Shown here one piece after another: positions 8,072 through 18,511 of a stretch of DNA of 64,000 nucleotides. The notes under the pieces are model-generated. The model worked only from the letters and a program-made list of their open reading frames with translations. It made no database searches and was not told the DNA's origin. A program made the translations under genes and the position numbers. Location of the stretch: NCBI GenBank assembly GCA_934307065.1, contig CAKRCD010000004.1, positions 59,150-123,149 of the forward strand. Reading direction: 5' to 3'. Each line of letters begins with the position of its first letter. Within the stretch, counting starts at the first letter, position 1. This stretch comes from an uncultured Bariatricus sp. (GTDB lineage: Bacteria > Bacillota > Clostridia > Lachnospirales > Lachnospiraceae).

Positions 8072-8378
8072 TAATTTAACACATCAAACCGTTGAAGCGG
8101 AGATAACGGCAATGATGCCTTTACAGAGAGCCTGTGGTGCTGAGAATCAGGTGAGAAACAAGTTGTCAAATGGACCGCGGAGGGCGCAGTCAAATGAACA
8201 AGGCGACAAGCAATGTTCAGAGTATTCTGCGACGTTGCAGGCAGACGTAATTTGCCGGGGATATGTGGGTATCCTGCTAAGCGCATAGGTTCATTCCTGT
8301 GAAATCAAGGTGGCACCGCGGATTTTAAATGTATGATTCGTCCTTGACAGAAGATATCATTCTGTCAAGGACTTTTTT
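8072..8378 (+). promoter_or_regulatory. T-box riboswitch (tRNA-Trp) controlling trpEGDCFBA
   Basis: The leader contains the AGAGAG motif of stem I (about 8126), a specifier TGG at 8171-8173 followed by A, and the T-box sequence AAGGTGGCACCGCGGA (8307-8322). TGGC in the T-box would pair with a tRNA ending GCCA, consistent with the G discriminator of bacterial tRNA-Trp. A 13-bp terminator (8340-8352 with 8360-8372) and T6 complete the switch. Uncharged tRNA-Trp should stabilise the antiterminator and turn the operon on. Confidence 0.95.
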
Positions 8379-8407
8379 AGTTGCATAATAAGGAGGAAAC
8401 AGCAAGG

Positions 8408-9874
8408 ATGAAATTTTTACCGGAACTGGAAGAAATTAAGAAGATTGCAGCAAACGGAAAATACGATGTACTGCCAGTGAGTTGTGAAATCTTATCCGAT
8501 TTCACAACACCAATCGAAACCATGAAGATTCTGAAAAATATATCCACGCACTGCTATCTGTTAGAATCAGCAATGGCAAATGACAAATGGGGAAGATATA
8601 CCTTCCTTGGATATGATCCAAAGCTTGAAATCACTTGTAAAGACGGAGTGTTAAAAGCGGGCAATTTTACCATCCGTACAGAGCATCCGTCGGAATATAT
8701 CAGACAGGTTCTGGCAGAATATAAAAGTCCAAAATTAGATTACCTTCCATCTTTTACCGGCGGACTGGTCGGATATTTTTCCTATGAATATCTCGGTTAC
8801 AGCGAACCGGCTGTCCGATGTGAAGTAGAAGATGTCGAAGCGTTCAAGGATGTTGATCTGATGCTTTTCGACAAAGTAATTGCTTTTGACCATGTGCGGC
8901 AGAAACTGATACTGATGGTAAACATGCCGCTTCAGGATGTAGAAACCGGCTATAATAAAGCGGTTATCGAATTAAAGCAGATGATGGAGCTGCTCTATCA
9001 CGGAGAGAAAAAAGAAGAACCTTGCGGAAAGCTGACCGGAGAAGTAACCCCTTATTTTAACAAAGAAGAGTACTGTGATATGGTGGAAAAAGCCAGAAAA
9101 TATATTCGTGAAGGAGACATTTTCCAAATCGTCCTCTCCAACAGTTTATCTGCACCTTTTGAGGGAAGCCTGTTTCACACTTACCGTGTACTCCGAACCA
9201 TCAATCCTTCCCCGTATATGTTCTATATATCAGGAACGGATGTGGAAGTCGCGGGTGCGTCACCGGAAACACTGGTAAAACTGAAAAATGGAATTCTCCA
9301 TACATTTCCACTGGCAGGGACACGACCAAGAGGGAAAAACGAGGAAGAAGATCTGGCACTGGAGCAGGAGCTGCTTGCTGATAAAAAAGAACTTGCCGAA
9401 CACAACATGCTAGTAGATCTTGGAAGAAATGATCTCGGTAAAATAAGCAAATTTGGAACCGTACAAGTAGAAAAGCTACATTCCATCGAACGCTACTCGC
9501 ATGTGATGCACATCGGTTCCACTGTCCGTGGCGAAATCCGGGAAGATAAAGATGCACTGGACGCAATTGAAGCAGTGCTTCCGGCCGGAACCCTTTCCGG
9601 AGCACCGAAGATTCGTGCTTGTCAATTGATTGGAGAACTGGAGCATAACAAGAGAGGTATTTACGGAGGTGCGATTGGATACATTGATTTTACGGGAAAC
9701 ATGGATACGTGTATCGCAATCCGGATTGCTTACCGGAAAAATGGCAAAGTGTTCGTGCGAAGCGGAGCCGGAATTGTTGCAGATTCTGTACCGGAAAAAG
9801 AATTTGAGGAATGTTTAAATAAGGCAGGTGCTTCTCTCCGGGCACTGCAGCTTACGGGAGAAGAAATTTTTTAG
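8408..9874 (+). CDS. trpE: Anthranilate synthase component I
   Basis: TrpE makes anthranilate from chorismate, using ammonia supplied by TrpG, in the first committed step of tryptophan synthesis. The product is 488 aa from the ATG at 8408, with AAGGAGG upstream; an upstream in-frame TTG at 8381 is in the leader and rejected. The N-terminal LLESAMANDKWGRYTF contains the LLES element associated with tryptophan feedback binding. The C-terminal chorismate-binding domain has FQIVLSNSL, the AGTRPRG loop, NMLVDLGRNDLGK, AGTLSGAPK and RSGAGIVADS. It is the first gene of the operon, controlled by the T-box. TrpG follows 19 nt later. Confidence 0.97.
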   Translation: MKFLPELEEIKKIAANGKYDVLPVSCEILSDFTTPIETMKILKNISTHCYLLESAMANDKWGRYTFLGYDPKLEITCKDGVLKAGNFTIRTEHPSEYIRQVLAEYKSPKLDYLPSFTGGLVGYFSYEYLGYSEPAVRCEVEDVEAFKDVDLMLFDKVIAFDHVRQKLILMVNMPLQDVETGYNKAVIELKQMMELLYHGEKKEEPCGKLTGEVTPYFNKEEYCDMVEKARKYIREGDIFQIVLSNSLSAPFEGSLFHTYRVLRTINPSPYMFYISGTDVEVAGASPETLVKLKNGILHTFPLAGTRPRGKNEEEDLALEQELLADKKELAEHNMLVDLGRNDLGKISKFGTVQVEKLHSIERYSHVMHIGSTVRGEIREDKDALDAIEAVLPAGTLSGAPKIRACQLIGELEHNKRGIYGGAIGYIDFTGNMDTCIAIRIAYRKNGKVFVRSGAGIVADSVPEKEFEECLNKAGASLRALQLTGEEIF

Positions 9875-9893
9875 TAATAAAGGAGAAAGACAA

Positions 9894-10475
9894 ATGATTT
9901 TACTGATAGATAATTATGACAGTTTCTCCTATAACTTATATCAGTTAACAGGAGAAATCAATCCAGATATCCGGGTCATCCGCAATGATGAAATGACAAT
10001 CGATGAAATCCGTGAACTTCATCCATCCCATATCATTTTATCTCCGGGACCGGGGCATCCGGAGGATGCCGGCATTACAATGGAAGCAGCCAAAACATTA
10101 GGGAAAGAAATCCCGACACTCGGTGTTTGTCTCGGGCATCAGGCAATCTGTGCAGCATTCGGAGCAACAGTCACTTATGCAAAAGAATTGATGCATGGAA
10201 AGCAGTCAGATGTAAAATTTGACAGGAGTTGCCCACTTTTCCATGGCTGCCCGGAAATCGCACCGGTTGCAAGATACCATTCCCTTGCAGCAGCTTCAGA
10301 TACCATACCGGACGAACTGAAGATTACGGCGGTGACAACAGATGGCGAGATCATGGCGGTACAGCACAAGAACTATCCAATCTATGGTGTACAGTTTCAC
10401 CCGGAATCCATTATGACACCGGACGGAAAGAAAATGCTTGAACATTTTATTAAAGGAGCGATAAATCATGATTAA
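9894..10475 (+). CDS. trpG: Anthranilate synthase component II (glutamine amidotransferase)
   Basis: This class I glutamine amidotransferase subunit releases ammonia from glutamine for TrpE. The product is 193 aa from the ATG at 9894, which has AAGGAG 8 nt upstream; the open frame extends further 5' but overlaps trpE. The catalytic triad is visible: Cys79 in GVCLGHQ, and His169 and Glu171 in VQFHPES. The [12 protein letters not shown] oxyanion-loop segment is also present. It is a free-standing TrpG with no TrpD fusion. The trpD start overlaps its end by 8 nt, implying translational coupling. Confidence 0.97.
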   Translation: MILLIDNYDSFSYNLYQLTGEINPDIRVIRNDEMTIDEIRELHPSHIILSPGPGHPEDAGITMEAAKTLGKEIPTLGVCLGHQAICAAFGATVTYAKELMHGKQSDVKFDRSCPLFHGCPEIAPVARYHSLAAASDTIPDELKITAVTTDGEIMAVQHKNYPIYGVQFHPESIMTPDGKKMLEHFIKGAINHD

Positions 10476-11499
10476 AGAAGCAATTGTAAAAATCGTAAAC
10501 AAAGAAGATCTTACTTATGATGAGGCCTATGCAGTAATGAATGAAATTATGAGCGGCAAGACATCTGCCACCCAGAATGCAGCATTTCTTGCAGCTTTAT
10601 CTACCAAAAGCACCCGTGCAGAAACAACAGATGAAATTGCAGGATGTGCTGCTGCCATGAGAGCACATGCAACAAAGGTAAATACCGGAATGGATTTATT
10701 TGAAATCGTCGGAACCGGAGGAGACAATGCACATAGTTTCAACATTTCCACTACCTCCGCACTGGTAGCCGCAGCCGGAGGAATGAAGGTTGCAAAGCAT
10801 GGAAACCGCGCTGCTTCTTCCAAGTGCGGAACCGCAGATTGTCTGGAGGCACTTGGTGTCAACATTCAGCAAAGTCCGGCAAGATGTATCGAGCTTTTGA
10901 ATGAAGCCGGAATGTGTTTCTTCTTCGCCCAGAAATACCACACTTCCATGAAATACGTTGGAGCAATCCGCAAAGAACTGGGATTCCGTACTGTATTTAA
11001 TATCCTTGGACCATTAACCAATCCAGGAACCCCTTCTATGCAGTTGCTTGGCGTTTATGATGAGTATCTGGTAAAACCACTGGCACAGGTTCTTATCAAT
11101 CTCGGTGTAAAACGAGGCATGGTCGTTTTCGGACAGGATATCTTGGATGAAATTTCCATGAGTGCTCCAACTACCATTTGCGAAATCCGTGACGGATGGT
11201 TTAAATCTTACGTCATTACACCAGAAGATTTCGGATTTACCCGTTGCACCAAAGAGGATTTGAAAGGTGGAAATCCAGAAGAAAATGCGGCAATAACTCT
11301 TACAATTCTGAAGGGAGAAAAAGGTCCAAAACGGGAAGCCGTGTTAATGAATGCAGGGGCTGCACTTTATATCGGAGGAAAAGCAGATAGCCTGAAAGAA
11401 GGAATTCAGCTTGCCGCAGAACTCATTGATTCTGGAAAAGCATTGGAAGTCCTTCAGAAATTAATTGAGGTCAGCAACCGCCCGGAGGAAACAGTATGA
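10468..11499 (+). CDS. trpD: Anthranilate phosphoribosyltransferase
   Basis: TrpD transfers the phosphoribosyl group of PRPP to anthranilate, the second pathway step. It is 343 aa, normal for the family. The glycine-rich [18 protein letters not shown] segment binds PRPP, and [21 protein letters not shown] is the second conserved substrate-binding stretch. GPLTNPG follows in the usual place. Its start overlaps trpG by 8 nt and its end overlaps trpC by 4 nt (ATGA), so translation across the operon is tightly coupled. Confidence 0.97.
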   Translation: MIKEAIVKIVNKEDLTYDEAYAVMNEIMSGKTSATQNAAFLAALSTKSTRAETTDEIAGCAAAMRAHATKVNTGMDLFEIVGTGGDNAHSFNISTTSALVAAAGGMKVAKHGNRAASSKCGTADCLEALGVNIQQSPARCIELLNEAGMCFFFAQKYHTSMKYVGAIRKELGFRTVFNILGPLTNPGTPSMQLLGVYDEYLVKPLAQVLINLGVKRGMVVFGQDILDEISMSAPTTICEIRDGWFKSYVITPEDFGFTRCTKEDLKGGNPEENAAITLTILKGEKGPKREAVLMNAGAALYIGGKADSLKEGIQLAAELIDSGKALEVLQKLIEVSNRPEETV

Positions 11500-12278
11500 C
11501 AATTTTGGAACAATTAGCAGAATACGCACAGATACGCACACAGAAAGCAGAACAGAAACTTCCTCTTGCTATTTTAAAAGAACAGGCTCTTGCTTTACCA
11601 AAAGGAACATTTGCATTTGAAAATGCCTTAAGAAATCCTGGAATTTCTTTTATCTGCGAATGCAAGAAAGCTTCTCCATCCAAAGGGCTGATTGCTCCGG
11701 AATTTCCGTATCTGCAGATTGCCAAAGAATATGAAGCTGCAGGAGCTGATTGTATTTCCGTACTGACAGAACCAAAATGGTTTCTCGGAGACAATACTTA
11801 TCTGAGAGAAATCGCAGACGAAATAAATATTCCTTGTCTTCGAAAGGATTTTACAGTAAACGAATATATGATTTATGAAGCAAAATTATTGGGTGCTTCG
11901 GCAGTACTGTTAATCTGTTCTATTTTGACAGAAACACAATTGAAGGAATATCTCTCCATCTGTGAGACCCTTGGTTTATCTGCTGTTGTGGAAGCCCACA
12001 ATGAAAAGGAAGTCCAGATGGCGCTGAATGCAGACGCAAGAATCATCGGAGTCAACAACCGCAACTTGAAAGATTTTTCTGTAGATACGAATAACAGCCG
12101 CAAACTTCGAAATATGATTCCTGACAATGTATTATTCATTTCCGAAAGCGGTGTGCAAAATGCAGATGATATCAAAAAGCTTCAGGAAATTGGTGCCAAT
12201 GCGGTACTGATTGGCGAAACCTTAATGCGGGCACCTGATAAAAAAGCAAAACTGAACGAACTGCGGGGTGTACTATGA
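11496..12278 (+). CDS. trpC: Indole-3-glycerol phosphate synthase
   Basis: TrpC closes the indole ring from carboxyphenylamino-deoxyribulose phosphate. It is 260 aa, a single-domain TIM barrel not fused to TrpF. Conserved stretches include [15 protein letters not shown] (catalytic Lys region), [45 protein letters not shown] and ISESGV. It overlaps trpD and trpF by 4 nt each. Confidence 0.97.
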   Translation: MTILEQLAEYAQIRTQKAEQKLPLAILKEQALALPKGTFAFENALRNPGISFICECKKASPSKGLIAPEFPYLQIAKEYEAAGADCISVLTEPKWFLGDNTYLREIADEINIPCLRKDFTVNEYMIYEAKLLGASAVLLICSILTETQLKEYLSICETLGLSAVVEAHNEKEVQMALNADARIIGVNNRNLKDFSVDTNNSRKLRNMIPDNVLFISESGVQNADDIKKLQEIGANAVLIGETLMRAPDKKAKLNELRGVL

Positions 12279-12886
12279 CAAAAATAAAACTCTGCGGACT
12301 TTCCCGTATATGTGATATAGAAGCGGTAAATGCATTAAATCCAGAATACATCGGATTTGTATTTGCTCCCAAAAGCAAACGCTGTGTATCTCCGGAAAAA
12401 GCAAGTGAATTAAAGAAACTGCTTTCTCCCAGCATAAAAGCGGTCGGTGTATTTGTAAATGCACCGCAAAACGAAATTCTTGAACTTGTACATTCAGGAA
12501 TTATCGATATCATTCAGCTTCATGGAACGGAAGATGCTGCTTACATCCGTCAGTTACGGGAACTTACCGATGCACCCATCATTCAGGCTTTCCGCATGAA
12601 AACAGAAGCAGATATATTCCTTGCAAAGCAGAGTAGTGCCGATTATATTCTGCTCGACTCCGGAGCCGGTACAGGAATGACATTTAACTGGCAATTGATT
12701 CAGGATGTCAAACGGCCATATTTCCTCGCCGGAGGACTTAACCCCGATAATGTGAGAAATGCAATACAGAAACTTACTCCTTTTGCCGTAGATGTCAGTT
12801 CCGGCATTGAAACAGAAGGATTCAAAGATAAAGAAAAAATGACGGCTTTTGTTACTGCCGTCAGAAAGGGAGAAAACTTACTATGA
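12275..12886 (+). CDS. trpF: Phosphoribosylanthranilate isomerase
   Basis: TrpF carries out the Amadori rearrangement of phosphoribosylanthranilate before the TrpC step. It is 203 aa. The N-terminal KLCGLSR holds the catalytic Cys, FAPKSKR is the common FVFxxxSxR variant, and a late Asp lies in [23 protein letters not shown] and [10 protein letters not shown] form phosphate-binding loops. It overlaps trpC and trpB by 4 nt each. Confidence 0.96.
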   Translation: MTKIKLCGLSRICDIEAVNALNPEYIGFVFAPKSKRCVSPEKASELKKLLSPSIKAVGVFVNAPQNEILELVHSGIIDIIQLHGTEDAAYIRQLRELTDAPIIQAFRMKTEADIFLAKQSSADYILLDSGAGTGMTFNWQLIQDVKRPYFLAGGLNPDNVRNAIQKLTPFAVDVSSGIETEGFKDKEKMTAFVTAVRKGENLL

Positions 12887-14073
12887 CAAATCCGAATGGA
12901 CGCTTCGGTGTTCACGGCGGACAATATATACCAGAAACGCTGATGAATGCCGTAATCGAATTAGAAGAAGCTTATAATTTTTATAAAAATGACCCGGATT
13001 TCAACCGGGAACTTACCGAACTTTTTAATGACTATGCCGGAAGACCTTCCAGACTGTACTATGCCGAAAAAATGACGAAGGACTTAGGCGGTGCAAAAAT
13101 TTACCTCAAGCGAGAGGATCTGAACCACACCGGTGCACACAAAATCAATAATGTACTTGGTCAGGCTCTCCTTGCCAAAAAAATGGGGAAAAACCGTCTG
13201 ATTGCAGAAACAGGTGCCGGACAACACGGTGTTGCTACCGCCACGGCTGCCGCCCTTATGGGTATGGAATGTGTGGTATTCATGGGCGAAGAAGATACCA
13301 TTCGTCAGGCACTTAATGTATACCGTATGAAACTTCTTGGCGCGGAAGTAATTCCAGTAAAAACAGGAACCGCAACATTAAAAGATGCCGTATCGGAAGC
13401 CATGCGTGAGTGGACCTCCCGTATCAGCGACACCCATTATTGCCTTGGTTCCGTCATGGGACCGCACCCGTTTCCGACTATTGTCCGGGATTTCCAGGCT
13501 GTAATTTCCAAAGAAATCAAAGAACAGATTTTGCAGAAAGAAGATCGCCTTCCTGATGCAGTGATTGCCTGTGTAGGCGGAGGTTCCAATGCCATCGGAA
13601 GCTTCTATCATTTTATTGAAGATGAAGGAGTCCGTCTGATTGGCTGTGAAGCGGCTGGACGAGGCATTGATACACCGGAAACTGCTGCCACCATCGCTAC
13701 CGGAAGACTTGGCATTTTCCATGGTATGAAATCCTATTTCTGCCAGGATAAATATGGACAGATTGCCCCTGTTTATTCTATCTCTGCAGGACTGGATTAT
13801 CCCGGTGTAGGACCGGAGCACGCGCATCTGCATGATATCGGACGGGCAGAATATGTGCCTGTTACCGATGAGGAAGCGGTAAATGCTTTTGAATATCTTG
13901 CAAAAACAGAAGGGATTATTCCTGCTATCGAATCAGCACATGCTGTTGCCCACGCAATGAAGCTTGCACCTACCATGGATAAGGACCAGATTATTGTCAT
14001 TACCATATCCGGCAGAGGGGATAAAGACTGTGCGGCCATTGCACGCTACAGAGGGGAGGATATTTATGAGTAA
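12883..14073 (+). CDS. trpB: Tryptophan synthase beta subunit
   Basis: TrpB joins indole with serine using PLP to give tryptophan. It is 396 aa. The PLP lysine is Lys87 in HTGAHKINN, the same position number as in the well-studied enterobacterial protein. [16 protein letters not shown] and the phosphate-binding loop [10 protein letters not shown] are present. It is the canonical TrpB1 type, next to trpA. The trpA start overlaps its end by 8 nt, fitting assembly of an alpha2-beta2 complex. Confidence 0.98.
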   Translation: MTNPNGRFGVHGGQYIPETLMNAVIELEEAYNFYKNDPDFNRELTELFNDYAGRPSRLYYAEKMTKDLGGAKIYLKREDLNHTGAHKINNVLGQALLAKKMGKNRLIAETGAGQHGVATATAAALMGMECVVFMGEEDTIRQALNVYRMKLLGAEVIPVKTGTATLKDAVSEAMREWTSRISDTHYCLGSVMGPHPFPTIVRDFQAVISKEIKEQILQKEDRLPDAVIACVGGGSNAIGSFYHFIEDEGVRLIGCEAAGRGIDTPETAATIATGRLGIFHGMKSYFCQDKYGQIAPVYSISAGLDYPGVGPEHAHLHDIGRAEYVPVTDEEAVNAFEYLAKTEGIIPAIESAHAVAHAMKLAPTMDKDQIIVITISGRGDKDCAAIARYRGEDIYE

Positions 14074-14842
14074 TATTAGAAATGCATTTATGAACGGGAA
14101 AGCATTTATTCCATTTATCACATGTGGAGACCCTGACTTGGAAACCACGGAAGCCGCTATTCGTGCTGCTGTGAAAAATGGGGCAGATTTGATTGAACTT
14201 GGCATTCCTTTCTCGGATCCGACTGCAGAAGGGCCGGTTATCCAGGGTGCCAATCTCCGGTCATTAAACGGTGGGATTACAACGGATAAAATCTTTCAGT
14301 TTGTCCGTGGTCTGCGAAAGGATTTATCAACTCCGATGGTATTTATGACCTATGCAAATGTGGTATTTTCTTATGGTGCAAAAGAATTTATCTCGACTTG
14401 TAAAGAAATTGGAGTAGATGGTCTGATTCTTCCAGATTTGCCATATGAAGAAAAAGAAGAATTTCTCCCGCTTTGCCACGAATATGGCGTAGATTTGATT
14501 TCTCTCATTGCTCCTACATCGGAAAACCGAATCGCAATGATTGCGAGAGAAGCAGAAGGATTTCTCTATATTGTTTCCAGTCTTGGTGTAACCGGAACCA
14601 GAAGTGAAATTAAAACGGATCTTGCCGCCATTGTCAAAGTCGTTCGTGAAAATACCAATATTCCGTGTGCAATCGGATTTGGCATTTCCACTCCTGACCA
14701 GGCAAAAAAGATAACTGATATTTCCGATGGTGCCATCGTAGGCTCTGCTATCATCAAGTTCTTAGAGCAGTACGGTCAGGATGCCCCTGAATACATCGGT
14801 GCATATGTAAAATCTATGAAGGATGCTATAACCCAAGTTTAA
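14066..14842 (+). CDS. trpA: Tryptophan synthase alpha subunit
   Basis: TrpA cleaves indole-3-glycerol phosphate and channels indole to TrpB. It is 258 aa from the ATG at 14066, just after an AGGGGAGGA ribosome site inside trpB; longer in-frame starts lie deeper inside trpB. Catalytic Glu44 (enterobacterial E49) is in [10 protein letters not shown]. The second catalytic acidic residue (enterobacterial D60) is Glu55 in PTAEGP, a conservative change. It is the last gene of the operon. Its stop codon overlaps the end of the convergent ABC gene by 17 nt and no terminator is visible after it. Confidence 0.97.
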   Translation: MSNIRNAFMNGKAFIPFITCGDPDLETTEAAIRAAVKNGADLIELGIPFSDPTAEGPVIQGANLRSLNGGITTDKIFQFVRGLRKDLSTPMVFMTYANVVFSYGAKEFISTCKEIGVDGLILPDLPYEEKEEFLPLCHEYGVDLISLIAPTSENRIAMIAREAEGFLYIVSSLGVTGTRSEIKTDLAAIVKVVRENTNIPCAIGFGISTPDQAKKITDISDGAIVGSAIIKFLEQYGQDAPEYIGAYVKSMKDAITQV

Positions 14843-16559
14843 TGAGACGCCCTGTTTCCGCATTTACCCTGTGGGAAATAGAAATGACGGTTCTGCCTGT
14901 GCTGACTCGCTTCAGTGCCTGCAGAACCTCTTTTTCTGTCTGTGCATCAAGATTCGCTGTAATTTCATCAAGCAGCAATAACTTCGGTTTTGCAACTGCT
15001 GCTCTTGCAATGGAAAGAAGCTGCCATTGTCCTTGTGAAAAAATGTCCTGCGTACACATAGTATCATAGCCCTTTTCCAGATTCTCAATTGCCTCATTCA
15101 GTCCGGCTACTTCTACTGCTTCCTGGACATCTTCCATTGTAAATGTTTCATCATACAGTGTAATCTGGTCTTTTACTGTTCCCGGAACCATATGGAAGGA
15201 TTGTTCTACATAGCCAAACAGTTTCCGTTTTTCAGAATCTGTAATCGCATCCGCTGCCTTACCAGCAATCATTACCTTTCCTTCCTTTGGTGTGTAAAGT
15301 CCAAGTAATAATTTGAATATGGTACTCTTTCCCGCTCCGGTTCTGCCAGAAAGTGTAACCTGTTCGCCTTCATTTACCTGAAAACTCAGGTTTTCAAATA
15401 CATTGCGGTCATCATATGCAAATGTTACATCTGAAAATTCGACTAATATATCTTTTCCCGTTTGCTCGGATTGTTTCATTTGTTGCTTTTGTTCGAAATT
15501 ATCTGTTTTCTCTGTATTATCTGTTTTCTCTGTATTATCCGTTTTCTCTGTATTATCTGTTTTTTCGGTTTGCTTGTTTTTCTCTGGAAGTTCTTCTAAT
15601 CCGAAAAATTCATCAATTCTATGCACTCCTGCTATGGCAGACTGTATGGTCTGGATTTCCATTCCCAAACTTTCCACCGGTGTAAAGATTTGGGAAATAT
15701 AGTTAATTACCGCAACGGCGGTTCCTGCTGACATTCCGAAAATCCGTAGCACTTCTGTATTTCCTGATGCTGAGAAGATCATAACTACTGCCACAACTAC
15801 TGCATTTAATATCAGAATTACCGGAGAATAAATTGCATCATAAAAGTTTGTTTTTTCCACTGCCCGATAACTGTCTTCTATATATTTGTCATACTGCTTA
15901 GCCATATAGGTTTCTTTATCAAGGTTATGAATGGTTCTGATATTATGAAGCGTTTCCGGCACATGTCCTGATGCACGTCCCACTGCCCGTCTGTTTTCAA
16001 TTTGGGCTGCCAGCATATTTTTCTGGACTACCCGTGTAAACCAAAACAGAAATGGAAGAAGTACCAGAAGCACAAATGCCAGTCCTTTATTCCGAAACCA
16101 AATGACTGCAAGAATACTGACAATCTTACAGGTATCCGCAACCATACTGATAATTCCCGAGGTAAACAAATTTTCTACCGTATCTACATCTCCTACAAAT
16201 CTGGAAACCACTGCTCCCGGCTCCTGCCTTGTCAACACATCTGCTGTGAGATGGGTATATTTATCCATCAAGCTTCCTCTGAGCGCGTGGGTAATCTTCT
16301 GTCCAAACTGAATCAGAAGTCCTTCCCGAAGACTCTCTGTCACACCAGTTAAAACTATCAATCCAAAATATAATAAAATAGCACTATAAACAATTTCGTT
16401 TCTATCCGCAATAGTGTCTATGATATTTCCTAATATCAGAGGTGGCAATAATGCTGTCACGATTGCTCCGATTACTGCAATTAAAATGCCGCAGGACAGC
16501 CATTTCTGTTCTTTTACGGTCTGCCATATAACGCTGCTTACGCTCTTTTTGCTACGCAT
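14826..16559 (-). CDS. ABC exporter half-transporter, non-canonical signature subunit
   Basis: The 577-aa fused membrane/ATPase protein is the second subunit of a heterodimeric ABC exporter. Six hydrophobic helices occupy residues 1-310. A low-complexity linker (about 330-370) carries NTEKTD repeats. The ATPase domain has Walker A SGRTGAGKST, Q-loop YVEQSFHM, a degenerate signature FSQGQ in place of LSGGQ, Walker B LLLLDE with the catalytic Glu, and SHR switch His. Its start overlaps the end of the partner gene by 8 nt. Substrate unknown; multidrug or peptide export are possible. It overlaps trpA tail-to-tail. Confidence 0.93.
   Translation of the reverse strand: MRSKKSVSSVIWQTVKEQKWLSCGILIAVIGAIVTALLPPLILGNIIDTIADRNEIVYSAILLYFGLIVLTGVTESLREGLLIQFGQKITHALRGSLMDKYTHLTADVLTRQEPGAVVSRFVGDVDTVENLFTSGIISMVADTCKIVSILAVIWFRNKGLAFVLLVLLPFLFWFTRVVQKNMLAAQIENRRAVGRASGHVPETLHNIRTIHNLDKETYMAKQYDKYIEDSYRAVEKTNFYDAIYSPVILILNAVVVAVVMIFSASGNTEVLRIFGMSAGTAVAVINYISQIFTPVESLGMEIQTIQSAIAGVHRIDEFFGLEELPEKNKQTEKTDNTEKTDNTEKTDNTEKTDNFEQKQQMKQSEQTGKDILVEFSDVTFAYDDRNVFENLSFQVNEGEQVTLSGRTGAGKSTIFKLLLGLYTPKEGKVMIAGKAADAITDSEKRKLFGYVEQSFHMVPGTVKDQITLYDETFTMEDVQEAVEVAGLNEAIENLEKGYDTMCTQDIFSQGQWQLLSIARAAVAKPKLLLLDEITANLDAQTEKEVLQALKRVSTGRTVISISHRVNAETGRLIKLGL
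15501..15572. repeat. 18-bp tandem repeat inside the ABC linker
   Basis: Four consecutive 18-nt units start at 15501, 15519, 15537 and 15555. The first two are identical, the third differs by one base and the fourth is diverged. They encode the NTEKTD repeats. Because the unit is a multiple of three, copy-number slippage would change linker length without a frameshift. Confidence 0.85.
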
Positions 16560-18366
16560 CTGCCTTTCCCCCTTCCCTATGCTCTACTTCTGCTCTGGCT
16601 TCTGTACTTGTCTGTACTTCACAAAGCTTTGCATATTCTGGATAGGCTTTTTTAATGCTTTCATGGGTACCAACTGCCGTTTTCCCATCTTCCATCCAGA
16701 TTACCTGATTCATTTCCGGGAATAAATAGAGTCTGTGGGACAGAATCATCACAATACTGTCCTTTGCAAAAGCCTTTAAATTCTGAAAGACTTGTTCTTC
16801 TGTTTTTCTGTCCAAAGCAGAAAACGGGTCGTCCAAAATCAGCACCGGTTTCTTATGGCACAAGGTTCTTGCCAGTGCAAGCCTCTGCGCCTGACCACCG
16901 GAGAGCCGCACACCACTGTTTCCGACAATCGTATTGATTCCATCTTCCATAGATTTCGCTTCTTCATCAAAGCAAACTGCCTTGAGGTAAGTATCCACAT
17001 CTGCTTCGTCGCCAAGCAGCACGTTATTTTTGATACTGTCATCGAACAATTCCGGATCATGCCCCAGATAGCCGATTACACCTGTCTGCACTGTATCTTC
17101 CATATCCCGCAATTCTTTTCCGTCAAACTTAATACTTCCCTCGTAAGGGTATTCGCAGAGAAATGTTTTTCCAAGCGTAGACTTTCCGCAAGCCACGGCT
17201 CCCGTTACTCCGATAATCTGTCCAGGCTCTGCTGTAAAGGAAAGATTTTCGTAAATCTTTCCACCTCCGGGATATGCAAAGCTTAAATTCGAAACTTCAA
17301 GCTTTCCTGCTTTCTGCACATAGCTTTCGTCATCGAAATCCACCTCTTTCATTAACGGTTTGATTCGTTTCCATGAAACCTGTGCTTTGTGGACCGCATT
17401 AAACAACTTGGCTGCATGAGAAGATTTCACGGCTAACTTGCTAAAGCATGCTAAAAACGTGGTAAATGTTGCCACATTCCACATTTTCCATCCAAGTCCC
17501 AATACATTTCTGCTTCCAAAATATAGGATAAGCAACACACCGCCCATGGAAATAACCTGATAAAACGGTGGCAGTGCCGCACTCCAGATGTTTGCCTTCA
17601 CTGCAGATTTTTCGTAGGCAGAAAGATTTTTTTCGTAAGCATCTTTCCGTTCCTGCTCACATCCGTACACACGGTAAGTAATCGCATTGGCAGCTCTGTC
17701 TAAAGTTGCCGCACTTAAGATTCCCGACTGCTGCTTATAGGCAGCACCTGTCCGCTGCACAATGGTTTTCATCTTTTCTGCCAGTACATAAGAAATCGGT
17801 GGAAACAACATACTTAGAATAGCCAGCCGCCAGTCATAATACAATAACATGCCTGCGTATGCTGCCATTGCCACACCCGTGTCAAAAATTTCCGTGGTAA
17901 ATTTACGCATTCCTTCTGCGCAGTCATCTACATCCAGAATCGCTTTCGTCATTACATTTCCGGTGCCTTCTTCTTCCAATTCTACCCTGCTTTTATGGAC
18001 AAGATTTTCATAAAGGATGCCTTTCATTCTCCGATTCACGTTATTCGCAAAACGTCTCACATAAAAACGCTTGATATATCTGGAAACCTGAACTATCGCA
18101 ATTGCAATCACATATCCAAGCACCAATATCAGCATATCGTTAAAGACTGCTTTCTTTCCCAGAATATCTACCAGACATCCTGTCATTTTTCCTTCAAACC
18201 AAGGACCTGCTAAAAGACCCAGATTGTAAATCAGCCCGGAAACCGTGACCGTTGCCAGTGCAGTCCATTCTAATTTAAAATAAGAAAGAACACGATCTGC
18301 CTGAAATCCGTCACTGTTTTTTTGTCCCATCTTCTCATTACTGCCCATCCTGCTCATCTGCCTCAT
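16552..18366 (-). CDS. ABC exporter half-transporter, degenerate Walker B subunit
   Basis: The 604-aa fused membrane/ATPase protein is the first gene of the exporter operon. Hydrophobic helices span residues 30-310. The ATPase domain has Walker A GAVACGKST, a perfect LSGGQAQR signature, Walker B VLILDDP with Asp replacing the catalytic Glu, and an SHR switch. In BmrCD/TM287-288-type heterodimers one ATP site is catalytically weak. Here the Asp of this subunit and the FSQGQ of its partner fall on the same composite site, as that model predicts. The start is uncertain: Met codons at residues 1, 4 and 7 all lack a strong ribosome site. Confidence 0.92.
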   Translation of the reverse strand: MRQMSRMGSNEKMGQKNSDGFQADRVLSYFKLEWTALATVTVSGLIYNLGLLAGPWFEGKMTGCLVDILGKKAVFNDMLILVLGYVIAIAIVQVSRYIKRFYVRRFANNVNRRMKGILYENLVHKSRVELEEEGTGNVMTKAILDVDDCAEGMRKFTTEIFDTGVAMAAYAGMLLYYDWRLAILSMLFPPISYVLAEKMKTIVQRTGAAYKQQSGILSAATLDRAANAITYRVYGCEQERKDAYEKNLSAYEKSAVKANIWSAALPPFYQVISMGGVLLILYFGSRNVLGLGWKMWNVATFTTFLACFSKLAVKSSHAAKLFNAVHKAQVSWKRIKPLMKEVDFDDESYVQKAGKLEVSNLSFAYPGGGKIYENLSFTAEPGQIIGVTGAVACGKSTLGKTFLCEYPYEGSIKFDGKELRDMEDTVQTGVIGYLGHDPELFDDSIKNNVLLGDEADVDTYLKAVCFDEEAKSMEDGINTIVGNSGVRLSGGQAQRLALARTLCHKKPVLILDDPFSALDRKTEEQVFQNLKAFAKDSIVMILSHRLYLFPEMNQVIWMEDGKTAVGTHESIKKAYPEYAKLCEVQTSTEARAEVEHREGGKADA

Positions 18367-18428
18367 CTTTCAACACATTCTCGCTGTATCCGCTTTTGCT
18401 TTCCGGATATTCCGTTATTTCTGTCCAC

Positions 18429-18455
18429 AAAAAAAGATGTACCTACATCTTTTTT
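18429..18455 (-). terminator. Terminator of the XRE-ImmA-PIN operon
   Basis: AAAAAAGATGT pairs with ACATCTTTTTT around ACCT. On the minus strand a T-run follows the hairpin. It separates the PIN gene from the ABC operon. Confidence 0.75.
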
Positions 18456-18511
18456 GATGATAGTACATCCTTTTTTTTATGTCAATACATTAACCTGCTA
18501 ACACCGCTCTA

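Noticed and set aside
8071..8286. 71-aa frame antisense to the trp leader
   Set aside because: The region is fully explained by the T-box structure.
9201..9605. A 134-aa frame antisense to trpE
   Set aside because: It overlaps conserved TrpE motifs and lacks a ribosome site.
15501..15572. Possible CRISPR-like repeat
   Set aside because: Units are adjacent with no spacers and lie in a coding linker; no cas genes are present in the window.
15403..15702. Repetitive plus-strand frame in the ABC linker
   Set aside because: It is the reverse of the NTEKTD tandem repeat and not a gene.
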